64,000 nt of DNA, from positions 615,001 to 679,000 of the forward strand of contig OZ022243.1 of the NCBI GenBank assembly GCA_963978895.1. Reading direction: 5' to 3'. Shown here one piece after another: positions 36,141 to 50,494 of the stretch. Source of the stretch: Erpobdella octoculata (taxonomy: Eukaryota > Annelida > Clitellata > Hirudinida > Erpobdellidae). How positions within the stretch are numbered: the first letter of the stretch is position 1; each line of letters starts with the position of its first letter. The notes beneath the pieces were generated by a model. The model was not told the origin of the DNA. It was given only the letters and a program-made list of their open reading frames with translations, and did not search any database. Position numbers and translations under genes: made by a program.

Positions 36141-37490
36141 ATGGCATCAATACAATTTATTAAATACATTCTCTCTACATGTTCCCTGCTCCAGCTAGCT
36201 GTCGGTTTAAGCTTCAACAAAATGGCTTACTGCGACGGAAACTGCAGTTGCGTCTTTTCCGCTCCGGATTTCTACAGGAATCCTTTCGATTTGACGACAT
36301 TCCTGACAGTACCCCCACTCGTGAAGTGCGCCTACATCTGTCAGATAGAGGAAAACTGCGTTGGGTTTAATTTCTATACGTCTGGTGGAAAAGCTTGCGA
36401 GTTCTACAGAAGCTATTCCTCTAATATATTTCCGAAGTCAGGATGCGTTTACTATGAAGTTCGTCGTTGTTGGTGTTGTTTTCATGTAATTAAAACAAAA
36501 GTGAGAAATAAAAAATGAAAAATAAAAAACAAAATAAAAATTTTATATTTTATCTGCTTATCTAGGTGCCAAAACAGATCAACGATAACATTAATCGTAA
36601 GCTGTTATTATTAATAAAATCAGATAAAAACAATTGCTTTACATGATTGATATTTTGTTTTCCAGCTTTGTTGAACGTGGCTTTAGGTCGGCGAACTTGC
36701 CAAAGTTCTTGGAACTTGCTGACCACACCAAACGATTCGTATATATTAGGAGCCTGGCATTTAGTAGACGGCAAAACCTTATCCCAGTTCGGACAAACAT
36801 TGTGTGCCAAAACCAGGGATGACCCCAGTGGAAACAATTGGTGGATGATTGATCTGGAACAACCAGTTAAACTGGCTTATGTGATTCTATACACAACTGC
36901 AGACGGTGGGTCAATTCGTTAACAAAGTAGGAATTCAATTCTCAATCATAAGCTATAAATTGATAACCTATTTCTAGAGACAACATTCTTTGAACGCATT
37001 GTTTAAATGGTATTCAATTACCACAAAATTTAGAGATTTGAATGTTCAGCATTTTTTTAATCATTTATTACTAATTTATTTGCATATGAAATTAGCTAAT
37101 CTGGCAATTATAAGCTGCTTATCAGTTTAAGTTACACCTGATGATAAGCAATAAAATAGAATATAATAACGCAAACGAACCAGCTTTAATTAATTCGATT
37201 TTTTCTCATCCATTACAATTCCAGTTTACAAACTGGCTTACGTAATCATAGGAGTGACCAACACGTCGTGGTTCGACAAAAAGCCTAAGATCAACACTAA
37301 CCCTCCTCTACTCTGTTCTTCTTCAACTTCATACCAGACCATTCAGCCTGAAACTCGAAACCAAATTACATGTAGCAATCCACTCACCATAGGAAGATAT
37401 GTGATCATCCAGCAAAGTTCCCAGCTGCCGGCAACTTACAACTACGGAAGTTTTGCTCTTGCTGAGTTTGAGGTCTACGGCTTGACTTAG
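36141..37490 (+). CDS. L4: secreted PAN-like plus F-type-lectin-like protein
   Basis: Exons 36141-36458, 36566-36596, 36666-36905 and 37225-37490 (284 aa). This is the most compact member; intron 2 is only 69 bp. Signal peptide about residues 1-23. The eight PAN-like cysteines are in CDGNCSC, CAYIC, CVGFNF, CEFY and GCVYYE. Exon 2 (VPKQINDNIN) introduces the VPKxI linker shared by later members. Exon 3 has ALGRRTCQSS, GAWHLVDG, LCAKTRDDPSGNNWWMID and VILYTTADG. Exon 4 starts VYKLAYVIIGVTNTSWFDKK, with Lys where most have Arg, and ends EFEVYGLT. All frames are intact, so it is likely functional. Confidence 0.8.
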
Positions 37491-38837
37491 CTCAGCTGAC
37501 CCGAATAATAATTTATGCAGCTGTACTGGGATTTTTAAGCTGACCCAAAAACTACAGTAAAGATTGTCCAAAAAGGCAACTGCTATTGGTGATGACGATT
37601 CTTAGAGAAATTAATTTTCTTTTTGTTTTTTTTATGCGAGTTCTATTTTTTTGGCAAAACTTCAAACCGAAATATTGATAAAACATTTATCATCATCATT
37701 GCAGTCACCTTCATCGTCATTGTCGTCGTCAATATATCGATATTTCATAGAAAACAATAAACATTTTGACCTGACATACGATTTTTTTTATATATATTGG
37801 CGATCTCTGTCCTTTTGCGTTGACACTTTTGACAGGTATTGTTTCCACTTATTTATTCCTGCTTTTGTTTTTTCCTTGTTTTTTATTTTTCCTTTTTTTC
37901 AATTCTTTTAGTTTTTCTTCAAATTTTCAATTTATTTCTTTTTTTTAGCAGCATTATTTTCTGGGAACGTTTAATAAGTTGAACAAAAAAGACATTTTAG
38001 AATGAACACTTTAGCTAAAAAGATCTTCTAATTCACATCCAACTATTGCTAAAACAGTTCTGACATAAGAAAATTAATTTAATTTATTATTATGCAAATG
38101 CGCATGTCAGTAGTTTAGAGATAGTCAGAAGAAAAAATGCCATGATTTTATAAAATGTTTGTCATTTTGTGACTTTTTGTTAGCGTTTTTTAAACATAGA
38201 AACGTTTTTAAATAAATTTGTTAGAAATAAACATTTCTTCAACATCAAATTAAATTTTGAAAAAGCAAAGATAAACAAAAATTAAATTTTTTATCTGGAT
38301 AGGAAACGTTTGGCATAAATTCTTTTGCTTTGACTTGTTAGCATATATTATAAGTAACTCCCGAAAGTTGTTTGTCTTATTTGGAATAAAAATACCGCCC
38401 CGATTTGGTCAATACAAATTTTCAAGTCTTTGGAAGGAATGAGATCGATTCATAGATATATAACTATTTACAATATCTAGGTATCAAATGCTATGAAAAA
38501 AAGTATCAAAAGTTCAAAAAAAACCTTTTTACAGGATTTTCATTGAAAGTCTTATTCATGGCAATGCAGAACAACGAGATCCGTCAATAATGCCTCAGAA
38601 CGTCATGAAATGCGAAACAATTGCTAGAGATACACGACCAAAAAATTGAACGCAATATTATCTTTTCTGTCCATTCTTATTATAAACAATTGAAATGTGA
38701 ATTGTAAAATTGACTTTTAACGAAGCAGCCAAAGTTCTGACCTTAAAATCCTGTTTCGGCGTACTGCTAGTTATATTAAATTTCAAATTTAGAACGCAAC
38801 AAGCTGAAAGCATGAGATCTTTAACAAAACCTTAAGA
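37491..38837. other. Intergenic L4-L5
   Basis: 37966-38837 is the 5' flank shared with L6 and L9, including the string aaatgcgcatgtcagtagtt at 38096. Short ATC repeats lie near 37690. No gene. Confidence 0.6.
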
Positions 38838-40442
38838 ATGTCATTGGCAGCCGGTAAAGTCATGACAATAACATACGCTGTGACAATTCTACTTTTGACA
38901 TTTGACCTGTTCAAGCTATTTAACGGGAAGAATTTTAAGAAAATGGCTCATTGCAATGGTGGTTGCACTTGTATCTTCTCACGATCATCTTTCTCCCGAA
39001 CATTCTCCAGCCTGATGACAGTTTCGACTGTGCCTCAAATAGGACCAGAGGTTTTGTGCGCCCATTTGTGTCAAAGAGATGACGATTGCGTAGGGTTCAG
39101 CGTCTACATGAATCAACAATACTGCAGTTTTTACAGATACTACCCATATAAGATGTTTCCATTTCCTGGATGCGTGTACTATGAAGTGTGTCATCATTTA
39201 TTTTATTAAAATTTTGTGTGTATTAGTAACTAACATTTTTTAAATTTCATTAAGGTACCAAAACCGATCGAAAACAGAGATTCGTGTGAGTTTTTAAATT
39301 GTTCATGTAGTTTGTTGAAATTTTACGTGTACGATTGTTTATGAGATATACAAATATTTCAGTGATTGAATAATTCTAAGAATTTTTAGAAGCACGATGT
39401 CAAACTGTAATGTTTTCATTAATAAAACTACAAAAAGAGCCTAAAAAACAAAAACTTGGAGTTCAATTTAATTGTCTAAAAACACCAAACGCAGTTAGGA
39501 ATAATAAAAACACAACAACTTTAATAAATACGTCTTAAAGTTTTTGTTAAATTTAAGCAATTTGTGTTATGAAGATTTTTGATATAGCAGCAATATGACA
39601 TTAAAACATTTAACTTAAATCATATTTTATTTCCATCTATCAGCGTCGAATCTCGCCTATGGTCGCAGAAGTTGTCAAAGTTCTTTGGATGCGTGGTTCA
39701 ATTTTCCTTACTGGGGGGCATGGTATTTAGTGGACGGACAAACCTTTTCTTATTCAGATCTAAATTTTGCCAAAACCAGAGACGACCCCAGCGGAAACAA
39801 TTGGTGGATGATTGATCTGGAACAGCCAGTTAAACTGGCTTCTGTGATTCTATACACAACTCCAGACGGTATATCGATTTCTGAAGAATTTAAAAATAAT
39901 TGATCAAATTGAGGTTTAAGTTTTAAATTTTGATTATAAATAATTAACTTTAAATAAAAAAAAACACTTCATTAACGTTTTCTTAAAATGCTGTTTAATT
40001 ATCATGGTACAATTTGAAGATGAAAACGATAAACTTTTCTTCTTATTTATTAGCAAAATAATTTCCAATTGCATGCATCTAAGTAATATAAATTAATTAG
40101 TTTAAAAGCATAATAAGCTCCATATAACATAATTTTAATGATATTCAGTTTTTCACATTAAACAATATTACAGTTGCCAGACTGGCTAACGTAACCATAG
40201 GTGTGACCAACACATCATGGTTCGACAAACAGCCTCAGAGAAACCAATATCCTCCTCTACTTTGTTCTTCTTCTACTTCTGGCCAAGCGCCCATTCAGCC
40301 TGTAGCTCGAAACGAAATTACATGTAGCAATAAAGTTACAATAGGAAGATATGTGATAATTCAGGAAAGTTTCACGCTGTTAGCATCTTCCACTTCCGGA
40401 AGTTTTTCTCTTGCTGAATTTGAGGTTTACGGTTCCATTTAG
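38838..40442 (+). CDS. L5: secreted PAN-like plus F-type-lectin-like protein
   Basis: Exons 38838-39185, 39255-39285, 39644-39868 and 40174-40442 (290 aa). It belongs to the KKMAHCNGGCTC subgroup with L6 and L9. Residues 10-30 give the hydrophobic signal. The PAN-like module ends FPGCVYYE; the linker is VPKPIENRDS. Exon 3 differs from its relatives in RRSCQSS (Ser for Thr) and lacks the Cys before AKT (it reads NFAKTRDD). Exon 4 (VARLANVTIGVTNTSWFD, GRYVIIQ, AEFEVYGSI) is almost identical in DNA to that of L6 and extends the identity into intron 3, consistent with gene conversion. All frames are open. Confidence 0.8.
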
Positions 40443-42078
40443 TTCAGCTTGTGCAGCTGCAATGAAATCTTTCTATCAGGAAGTCAAAACTGTAGAAATG
40501 ATTTTTCGACGTTGATAGTGATTGATAATGACGATTCATTGAAAATTTGAGTTTTTTATTAAATGTGAATTTCAATTTATTGTGGAACTTCAACACTGAA
40601 CTTTCATTAAAATGTTTACCATCATCGCTGTCATTATCATTATTATCATCATCATCATGCTTGCAGTAATCATTACCACCATCACTGTCGTGTCGTCAAA
40701 TCAATAATATTTCATAGAAATCAATAACATTTTAACCTGGCATCTAAATATTTTATATATTTCATGTTCACCGTTGTATTGCATTGCATTGTTTTATTTT
40801 TTCTTTTTTTCTTCTTTTTATGCTTTTATCATTTTTGTTTCTCATTTTTTTTTTAAATTATTTAGTTCTGTTTAATGCAAATTCAATATTCTGAAATATC
40901 GTTAAAACTTTTATCATCATCATTGCAGTTACCTTCATCGTCATCGTCGTTGTCAAAACATCGATATTTCATAAAAAACAAAAAAACATTTTGACCTGAC
41001 ATCTAATTTTTTATTATATATATATTGACGATAATTGTTTTTTCATGTTGATAGTTATTGTTTTTTTTGCTTATTCCTGTTTTTTCATGTTGATAGTTAT
41101 TGTTTTCATTTCTGCTTATTCCTGTTTTGCTTTTTTCATTCTCACAATCTTTCATTCTTTTCAACTTTTTTTAGTTTTTTCCCACTTTTTCTCTTTTCAT
41201 CTTTTTTTAGCAACAATTTTTTGTAAACGTTTAATAAGTTGAAGAAAAGAAACATTTTAGAATGAACGCTTTACCTATCACATCCAACAATTCCTACAAT
41301 AATCCTAGCATAAAATTATTTTTAATTTATTATTAATAATAATAAATTAAATAATATATTATATCAAATGCGCATGTCAGTAGTTTATAAATAGCCAGAA
41401 AAAAGAATGCCATGATTTTATAAAGTGTTTGTCATTTTGTGATTTTTTAAGCGTTTTATTAAACATAGAAACTTTTTTCGATATTATTGTTACAAAGAAA
41501 CATTTCTTCAACATCAAATTAAATTTTGTAAAAACGAAGATGATTAGAAACTCAACATTTTTTTCTGGATAGGAAACGTTTGTCATAAATTTTTTCCGCT
41601 TTGACTTGTTAGTATATATTATAAGTAACCAGTAACCCGCACAAGTTGTTTCTCATACTTGGAATAAAGAAACTTTTTCCCGACATCGTCAATACAAATT
41701 TTCGATATTCTTTGTAAGGAATAATATCGAATGCTATAAAAAAGGTAAACATATTTTACAAATACCTTTTTACACGGGTTTCATTGAAAGTATTATTTGT
41801 GGCTAAACAACAAGATCCGTTAATTATGCCTCAGAACGTCATGAAATGCAGAAACAATTGCAAGAGAACAATGACTGAAAATTAAACGCAAAACTATTTT
41901 TTTCTGTTCATTCCTGGAATATACGATTGAAAAAATGTGAATTGTGAAAATGACTTATATCGCAGCAGTCAAAAATTCCAACCTAGAAATCCCATTGCGG
42001 CGTACAGTTAGTTATTTTAAATTTTAAATTTAGACCGCAACAAGTTAAATGCATTTGAACTCTAACAAAACCTTAGGA
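40443..42078. other. Intergenic L5-L6
   Basis: Contains a short ATC tract (40621-40665) at the place where L6 has a long array. 41220-42078 is the shared 5' flank (aaatgcgcatgtcagtagtt at 41367). T-rich frames near 41035-41240 are not genes. Confidence 0.6.
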
Positions 42079-43725
42079 ATGCCATTAATAACCGGTAAAG
42101 TCGTGACAATAACATACGCTGTGACAATTTTACTTTTGACACCTGACCTGTGTCAGCTGTCTATGGGGAAGAATTTTAAGAAAATGGCTCATTGCAATGG
42201 TGGTTGCACCTGTATCTCTTCACAATTCGATTTCTATCGAAGATTTTCTGACCTGATGACAGTCTGGACTCTACCTCCAGGAGGACCAGATGTTTTGTGC
42301 GCCTATTTGTGTCAAATAGACAAGGACTGCGTAGGGTTCAGCGTCTACATGAATCAACAATATTGCAAATTTTACAGATACTACCCATACTCATATCATA
42401 TGTTTCCATATCCTGGATGCGTGTACTATGAGGTTTTTCATTATTTATTTGATTTTAGTTTTGTGTGTACCCGTAGGAAATAGTAAAATGAAGATAACTT
42501 ATTTAATAAATGAAAATTTTAAAATTCTTTAAGGTACCAAAGCCGATCGAAAACAGAAATCCATGTGAGTTTTAAAATTGTTCATATAGGTTGTTAAGAT
42601 TTTACGTGTTTGTTTATAAAATATAAAAATATTTCGTTTATTGATTAAATAATTCTGTGTAATCTTAAAATCTTGACGGCAAACTGTTTTTTTTATTAAT
42701 AAAACTACATAAAGTACCTAAAAGAAAAACATGGACTCCAATTTAATTTTATTTCTAATGTAAACGTTTGCCCAAAATCACCAAATGCAGTTAGGAGTAA
42801 TGAAAACACAACTCAATACATTTTCGTTAAATTTGAGCAATTTTTGTTATTAAAATCTATGAAATAGCTGCAGTATGATAATATAACATTTAACTTATAG
42901 CTTTTTTTCATTTCCGCCTGTCAGCAATGAATCTTGCCTATGGTCGCAGAACTTGCCAAAGTTCTTCAGATTGGCTGAATGATGGGACTATTTTGGGGGC
43001 ATGGAATTTAGTGGACGGCGGAAAATTTTCTAATTGGGGACAAAAATTTTGTGCCAAAACTAGAGATGGTCCCAGCGGAAACAATTGGTGGATGATTGAT
43101 CTTGAACAGCCAATTAAACTGGCTTATGTGATTCTGTACACAACTCCAGACGGTAAATTAATTCATGAATAATTAGATAATAAATGATCAAATAGACTGT
43201 TAATTTGGACAAATTAGATTTTAAATAAATAACTTTAAATAAAAACAACATTTTATTAACGTTTTTTAAAATGATGTTTAATTATCATTGTAGAATTTGA
43301 AGATGAACACGTTTAAACTTTCCTATTATTTATTAGCAAAATAATTTCCAATTGCATGCATCTAAGTAATATAAATTAATTAGTTTAAAAGCATAATAAG
43401 CTCCATATAACATAATTTTAATGATATTCAGTTTTTCACATTAAACAATATTACAGTTGCCAGACTGGCTAACGTAACCATAGGTGTGACCAACACATCA
43501 TGGTTCGACAAACAGCCTCAGAGAAACCAGTATCCTCCTCTACTTTGTTCTTCTTCTACTTCTGGCCAAGCGCCCATTCAGCCTGTAGCTCGAAACGAAA
43601 TTACATGTAGCAATAAAGTTACAATAGGAAGATATGTGATAATTCAGGAAAGTTTCACGCTGTTAGCATCTTCCACTTCCGGAAGTTTTTCTCTTGCTGA
43701 ATTTGAGGTCTTCGGTTCGATTTAG
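42079..43725 (+). CDS. L6: secreted PAN-like plus F-type-lectin-like protein
   Basis: Exons 42079-42432, 42534-42564, 42925-43152 and 43457-43725 (293 aa). An in-frame ATG at 42049 would add ten residues; 42079 matches the start of the paralogues. The module carries the subgroup core KKMAHCNGGCTC, CAYLC, CVGFSVY, CKFY and GCVYYE, with two extra residues (SYH) before MFP. The linker is VPKPIENRNP. Exon 3 reads NLAYGRRTCQSS, GAWNLVDG, FCAKTRDG and NNWWMIDLEQ, so unlike L5 it keeps the Cys. The last exon differs from L5 at only a few bases, the end reading EFEVFGSI. Downstream is a 490-bp ATC/CACCAT array. Confidence 0.8.
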
Positions 43726-43914
43726 TTCAGCTTGTGCGCTGCACTGAAATTTTTCCATCAGGAAATCAAAACTGTAGAAAAGATTTTTCGAAACCAATAG
43801 TGATTGATGATGACGATTCTATGAAATTTTAATTTGTTTGTAGTCAATGTGAATTTCAATTTATTGTACACCTTCAATACTGAACTTTCATTAAAATGTT
43901 TACCATCATCACTG
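43726..43914. other. 3' flank of L6
   Basis: Homologous to the 3' flank of L5 up to the repeat array. Confidence 0.6.
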
Positions 43915-44403
<489 letters not shown>

Positions 44404-44606
44404 TTTTTGCAGTAATCAGCACCATCATTTTCGTCATCAAATCAATAATATTTCATAGAAATCAATAAACATTTTAACCTGGCATCTAAATATTTTATAT
44501 ATTTCATGTTCGCCGTTGTATTGCATTGCATTGTTTTATTTTTTCTTTTTCTCCCTTTTTATGCATTTATCATTTTGTTTCTCATTTTTTCTCTTTTTAA
44601 GAGTTG
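44404..44606. other. Spacer
   Basis: 3' flank sequence shared with L5 and L7 (ggcatctaaatattttatat). No gene. Confidence 0.5.
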
Positions 44607-45398
44607 TTTAGTTCTGTTTAGGTTAATTAGTTTCTGTCATAAATTACATATAAATTCTAGAGCTTGTATACAAGTTTAAAAATAAACACTATAACCACAG
44701 TTTTTAAACAAATGACACAAATCTTAACAAACACTTCTACAAATGGAAAATTTTCAATTACGAAATAATTGACAAAGACTGCAAAATATATAAGTTTTAA
44801 CTTGCATTTATATAAATTTTAATTTTGACAAAAATTTGATTTTTTTCTTTATTTTCAACAGCTCTAATGATTTCAAGAATTATATTCAATGCTGTTAGTG
44901 GTACTTGAAATAAAAAAAAATTAAAAAATTTGCATCGATGTCATTTTCATAGCTACATTTCATTTTCCCGCTAACAGTTTTAAGAGACTGTTGTTAAATT
45001 TGTTTAGTTCTGTTTAGGTTAATTAGTTTCTGTCATAAAATACATATAAATTCTAGAGCTTTTATACAAGTTTAAAAATAAACACTATAACCACAGTTCT
45101 TAAACAAATGACACAAATCTTAACAAACACTTCTACAAATGGAAAATTTTCAATTACGAAATAATTGACAAAGACTGCAAAATATATAAGTTTTAACTTG
45201 CATTTGTATAAATTTTAATTTTGACAAAAATTTGATTTTTTTCTTTATTTTCAACAGCTCTAATGATTTCAAGAATTATATTCAATGCTGTTAGTGGTAC
45301 TTGAAATAAAAAAAAATTAAAAAATTTGCATCGATGTCATTTTCATAGCTACATTTCATTTTCCCGCTAACAGTTTTAAGAGACTGTTGTTAAATTTG
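44607..45398 (+). repeat. 396-bp tandem duplication
   Basis: 44607-45002 and 45003-45398 are two copies that differ at only a handful of positions by eye. Related single-copy sequence lies at 48105-48480. Confidence 0.9.
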
Positions 45399-45714
45399 TT
45401 ACAAAAAATATCAATAAGTCACAAAAAACGTTTTGTCATGTTTTCAAGGAAATGTGTCCTTGTTTTCCACAGAATTACAAACTTTTTCATTAAACATTTA
45501 GTAAATTTTCATCGAAAGTGGAAATTATTTTAAGGAAAAAACAAGACAATATTCGATTTAATCATAAAATTTTTGTTCAGTCGTTCAGCAATCGATTGAA
45601 GCGGCACATAAAAATAATATAGAAATAGCAATTTCAAATAAACAATCTTCTTTAAGCAAACTGTTAATTATTACGTTTGGTAATAAGAATTTGAAATTTA
45701 ACTAACAATTAAGA
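45399..45714. other. 5' flank of L7
   Basis: AT-rich. No gene. Confidence 0.4.
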
Positions 45715-47727
45715 ATGTCATTAGTCGTCGGCAAGATTAAGAGACAACTATATGTTGTGGTGATGGTAATTTTGACATTTAACTTGCTACGACAATTGGT
45801 TGGGAAGAATTTCAACAAAATGCCTGACTGCATCAAAGGTTGCTCCTGCGTCTTCTCAGAACCAAATTTCTCCCAAAATTTATCTGATTTTAAGACAGTC
45901 TCTAGAGTACCTCCACACGTATTGTGTGCTCATTTATGTCAGGTGGATCAAAACTGCGTGGGATTCAACTTCAAAATGACTGAAAATACATGCGAATTTT
46001 ACAGATATTATCCATATAAGATGGCATCATCTCCAGGGTGCGTGTACTATGAGGTTTGTGGTCATTCGGTCGACTTCAATTTTTTTTAAATAATATTTAT
46101 TTAGTTTTGTAATTTTTAAATTTGGCAAGGTACCGAAACCAGTTGAAAACAATTTTACAAGTAAGTTTTCAGTATTTTTATTATAAATAATTTTTTATAC
46201 AAAATTAAACAAATAAGCAGTTAAAATTAGGGTTTTTTCAGAAATGTCTTATATTTTTAGATTTGTTGGATTTTAAAATGTTTACCCATTTTGTTTTTAA
46301 AATGACTTTTTTTTCAAATTTATATATGTAAGCATTTTATTTGGTTTTTGCTGTTTCAAAACATACATAATCATCATTTTTAATTATAAATTCAAAAAAA
46401 CTTAAAAAAAAATTTAATGAGGAGCGACCCTATATTTTAAATTTGAGCTTAATTCGGTAAAGGGAAGTTAGTTAATTTTCACTTCCAAGATTTGGCAACA
46501 TTCATGCAAGTAAGACCCGCTGTGAAAGTAATAAATGGGATTTAAAATCGAAATATCAGGCATATATATAAATATGAATAAATAAATAAATAGATGTATA
46601 TAATAACAATTATACATTTGGTTATTTTACGTTTAGGTTTTTAATATTTTACTTGTAAGTTTGTTTATGGGATTTTAATATGTTCTATTTAATGAATAAA
46701 ATTGTTTTTTTTAATTTAAAAAATAAAAATCTCACGTTTTCAAATAAAACTACAAAATGTTATAAAACGTTAACTTTTGTCCAAAAAATTAAAGGTAATT
46801 GGAATAATTAAAAATACATCATTAAATTCTAACCAGGCTTATTGCATACGTTTATGTTATAAGCATCAATAAAACAGCAGCAACATAACAATTTAACTTT
46901 TTATTTCTTAATTTCATTTACCAGCAGGGACGAATCTCGCTTATAATCGCAGAACTTGCCAAAGTTCTATGGACTTGCCGTCCAATGGGGGGGCATGGAA
47001 TTTAGTAGACGGAGAAATCTCTCATATCGGACAAAACTGTGCCAAAACCACCGATGGCACCAAAGGAAACAATTGGTGGATGATTGATATTGAACAGCCA
47101 GTTAAACTGGCTTCTGTGATTCTATACACAACTTTAGAAGGTGATTCAATTCGTGAATAATTCAAGAATAAATGATTTAACAGAGTTTTAATTTAGAAAC
47201 TAAACTTTAAACTCATAGTTTTAACAAAAAACTGCATTTTTAAGCGTTTTCATAAAATAATGTTCAATTTACAAAATACAATTTAGAAATAAAAATGTTT
47301 TAGATTTCTTACTATCTATAGCAAAATCATTTGTAATTGCATTTATCTAAGTACTTGAAATTAACTAGTTTCTATGCATAATAAACACCATAAAACATAG
47401 TTTTGATTCTAAGTGGGTTTTTCCCATTGAACAATATTACAGTTACCAGACTAGCTAACATAACCATAGGAGTGACCAACACATCGTGGTTCGACGAACA
47501 TCCTCAGATAAACCAATATCCTCCTCTACTCTGTTATTCTTCTTCTTCTTCTTCTCCTTTTTTTGTCAATGCGCTCATTCAACCTAAATACTCGAAACCA
47601 AATTAAATGTAGCAATCCACTCACCATAGGAAGATATGTGATCATTCAGCAAAGTTACCAGCTGGCAGGATCTTACATTTCCGGAAGTTTTGCTCTTGCT
47701 GAATTTCAGGTCTACTGTTCCATTTAG
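45715..47727 (+). pseudogene. L7: PAN-like plus F-type-lectin-like gene with a frameshift in the last exon
   Basis: Exons 45715-46053, 46130-46160, 46925-47140 and 47443-47727. The first three are intact and belong to the NKMPDCIKGCSC subgroup with L8 and L10. In exon 4 a Ser codon run is expanded, and one extra base near 47587 (cctaaaTactcg) shifts the frame to a stop at 47604-47606. The predicted product would be 249 aa and lack the GRYVIIQ strand. Restoring the frame would leave an open reading frame to 47727, so the lesion is recent or a sequence error. Exon 3 also has tandem acceptors (cagcag), giving one residue more or less. Downstream bases match L4 closely. Confidence 0.75.
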
Positions 47728-50494
47728 TTCAGCTCGTGCAGCTGTACGGAAATCGTTCTGCCAGAAAATCAAAACTATAGATAAGTTTGTTTGACGTTCA
47801 TAGTGTTTGATGATGACGATTTTATGAAAAGTTGACTTTTTTTGTAGTCAATGTGAATTTCAATTTATTGTGGAATTTAAATACTGAAATTTCATTAGAA
47901 TATTTATCATGATCGCTTCATTATCATCCTCATAATTTTTGTAGTTATCACCACTATCATTGTCGTAGTCATTCGATAGAACTCAATAAACATTTAACCT
48001 GGCATCTAAATATTTTATACATTAATGTTTGTTGTTGTATTTCATTGCATTGTTTTATTTCATCCTTTTTCCATCTTCACGTTTTCATCATTTTTCTTTT
48101 TTTTTAAATAATTCAGTTTTGATTAGGTTTATTAAATTATATCATAAAATAAATATTGGTTAAAAATGCATTTCTACAAGTCTAAAAATAAACACTATCA
48201 GCACAATTTATTTAACGAATGAGACAAATCATAAAAATTTCTACAAATGGGAAATTTTCTAATCACAAATTATTTGACAGAGATTGCAAAATGTATAAGT
48301 GTTATCCTACGTATATGTGAATTTCAATCTTGACAAAACTTTGATTTGATTTCTTTACATTTAACAGTTCTAACGATTTTAAGAATTATTAATTGCTGTC
48401 AGTGGTACTTGAAATAAAGTAAAAAATTGCAATGATCTCATTACAACATTTATATCCTTGACAGTTATAGTAGATTGATTTTAAATGTTTTCACACGCAA
48501 AAATCAATATGTCATAAAAAACATTTAGTCAAGTTTACTTTTAGTGTGAGCACAAAACAATTTATTTTTAGCACTTTCAAGTTTTTAATAAATTTTCATT
48601 TAAACATTTAAACATGTGTTCTTGTAGTGAAATTTCACTTCTTTTATTCAATCAACTGAATTAATTTCAAACGAAACCTTTCTAACATACAAATTTGTAC
48701 AAAATATAAATACTGGTTTGATAGGTTTTCTGGCAATAAAACAAACCTTTAAAAAAGGTTTTATTTATAATCCAACACTTTATTGATTTTAACGTTTGAT
48801 AATTTCTTATCATTTTGATTGCTTTGATTGGATATTTTAATTATGTCTATACTTAAAACAACATTTTTTGCACTATTTACACTACAAAGAAACACTATTT
48901 TAATAAAAGTTTAAAACAGAAAAATTGTGTTTGGATTAATTTCAATTAACTAAATATTTTCTATACACAAGTAAAACAACAATAGCTAGTCAGTGGATAG
49001 ATAAGTGTAACCATTTGACGTTGTATACAAAAGATAATTAAATAAGATATCAGTTGTATTTAAAAAATTATTGGATACAAAAAACAAAGTTTGTTTTTAG
49101 AATTACAGGAAACACTTAAAACAATTTTATTAATTTTTAAATTTTATTGTAAACATTTAAATATTTTGTTGTCATGTAAAACGCCGTAGAAAATACTTTG
49201 ATGGAAAATGTTTCTCTAAATTGGACAAAACTAACAACCTAGTTTATTTTGATTTCAAAGTCGATTTTGCTTTTTCATTTAAAGGAGCTTGGTGATACAG
49301 CGGTTGCCATGCTTCAAACTTTAATAGTAGGAGTTTTAAATCTTCTAGTGTTCTGTACATTGAGGGCCTATTCTAAAATGCATGTCTTGGTTACTATGGA
49401 TAAATTAAAACATGTAAGATGCTGATAACTAGTATTTAACATTAAATGTTGATACAGTCTTTTTAATTTCAAAAATTTAAAAATGTTTAGCTAATTTTTT
49501 ATTGAACCTTTTTCAAATTGAACAAAAATATTTAAAAAAAATAATTTTCAACCAGTTTTAAGGTTTTTTAACAAAACGTATTTCGAAATAACAGTATTTA
49601 ATTTTTTTCCATAACCTCATTACGTGTTTCTACGAATACAGCTGGAAAAATGCATTTACGCAAATGCACTACATTGTCTTACTGGCACTTATCAGCATTT
49701 ACTGGAGTTTTTCAGTTATTCGTAAATTGAGCTACGTTTCTAGTCAATAGAAAATACAGAAAACAAAACATTAACCAGAAGAGACCGAACACAACGTCAT
49801 GCAGTTATAATGGACACTCAAAATGAGTTTTTTTAAAACAAAAATTTGAAATACCCAATTAACAAATTAAAAAAATTAAGTTCAAGTTTAAAAGTAGCCT
49901 GTTTGTAAAATCAAAAAATCATTTCGTTAAAAATTTTTACCAGAATGTTGAAAAAATCAGTAAAAAATTTTCAAAAAAATATTTTTATCACTTTAAAAAG
50001 TAATTTTCAAAACCAATTGTTTTTTATTTTTCTAGAGACGTAAGTAAAAGAAAAAAAGTAATGCAACCCCACTTATTTTGCAAAAAAAACATAAAGTAGA
50101 TGATTCTTCAGCCGGCAAGAAAACGATATGTTTCTTGGAATGTACGTATTTTATCTATTAAACTACAATATATCAATTAGCTGAAATTAATTACAAATGG
50201 TTTCATTGTCCCAAAAAATATAAAATTAATCAAAGATATAAATCAATTTTCTTAAGTGAAACAACTTTATTTTTTTAATAAAAGTTCTTACATTTTCTTG
50301 TTTTAGTACTTTGGCAGAATATTACACAGCAGTTTACGTTTTAACCTGAAAAAAACAAAAGGTTCATTTTTTCTAATTAAAAAATCAGAAAAACTCTAAT
50401 TTAATTTTACAATTATTTTCACCAAACAAAAATTCACTTTTAAATTTAAATTGCAGTCGGTTGTAGAAATTTGAACTTTAACCAAATGATAAAA
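47728..50494. other. Intergenic L7-L8
   Basis: 2.8 kb of AT-rich sequence. 48105-48480 resembles the duplicated block at 44607-45398. No reading frame or structured RNA seen. Confidence 0.5.

Noticed and set aside
39800..40215. Apparent duplication of a strand either side of intron 3 (VKLAYVI and ARLANVTI)
   Set aside because: Canonical F-type lectins have two successive strands here (I-x-x-V-x-I-T-N-R and R-L-S-G-A-E-V-x-I-G), so two similar segments are expected without duplication.
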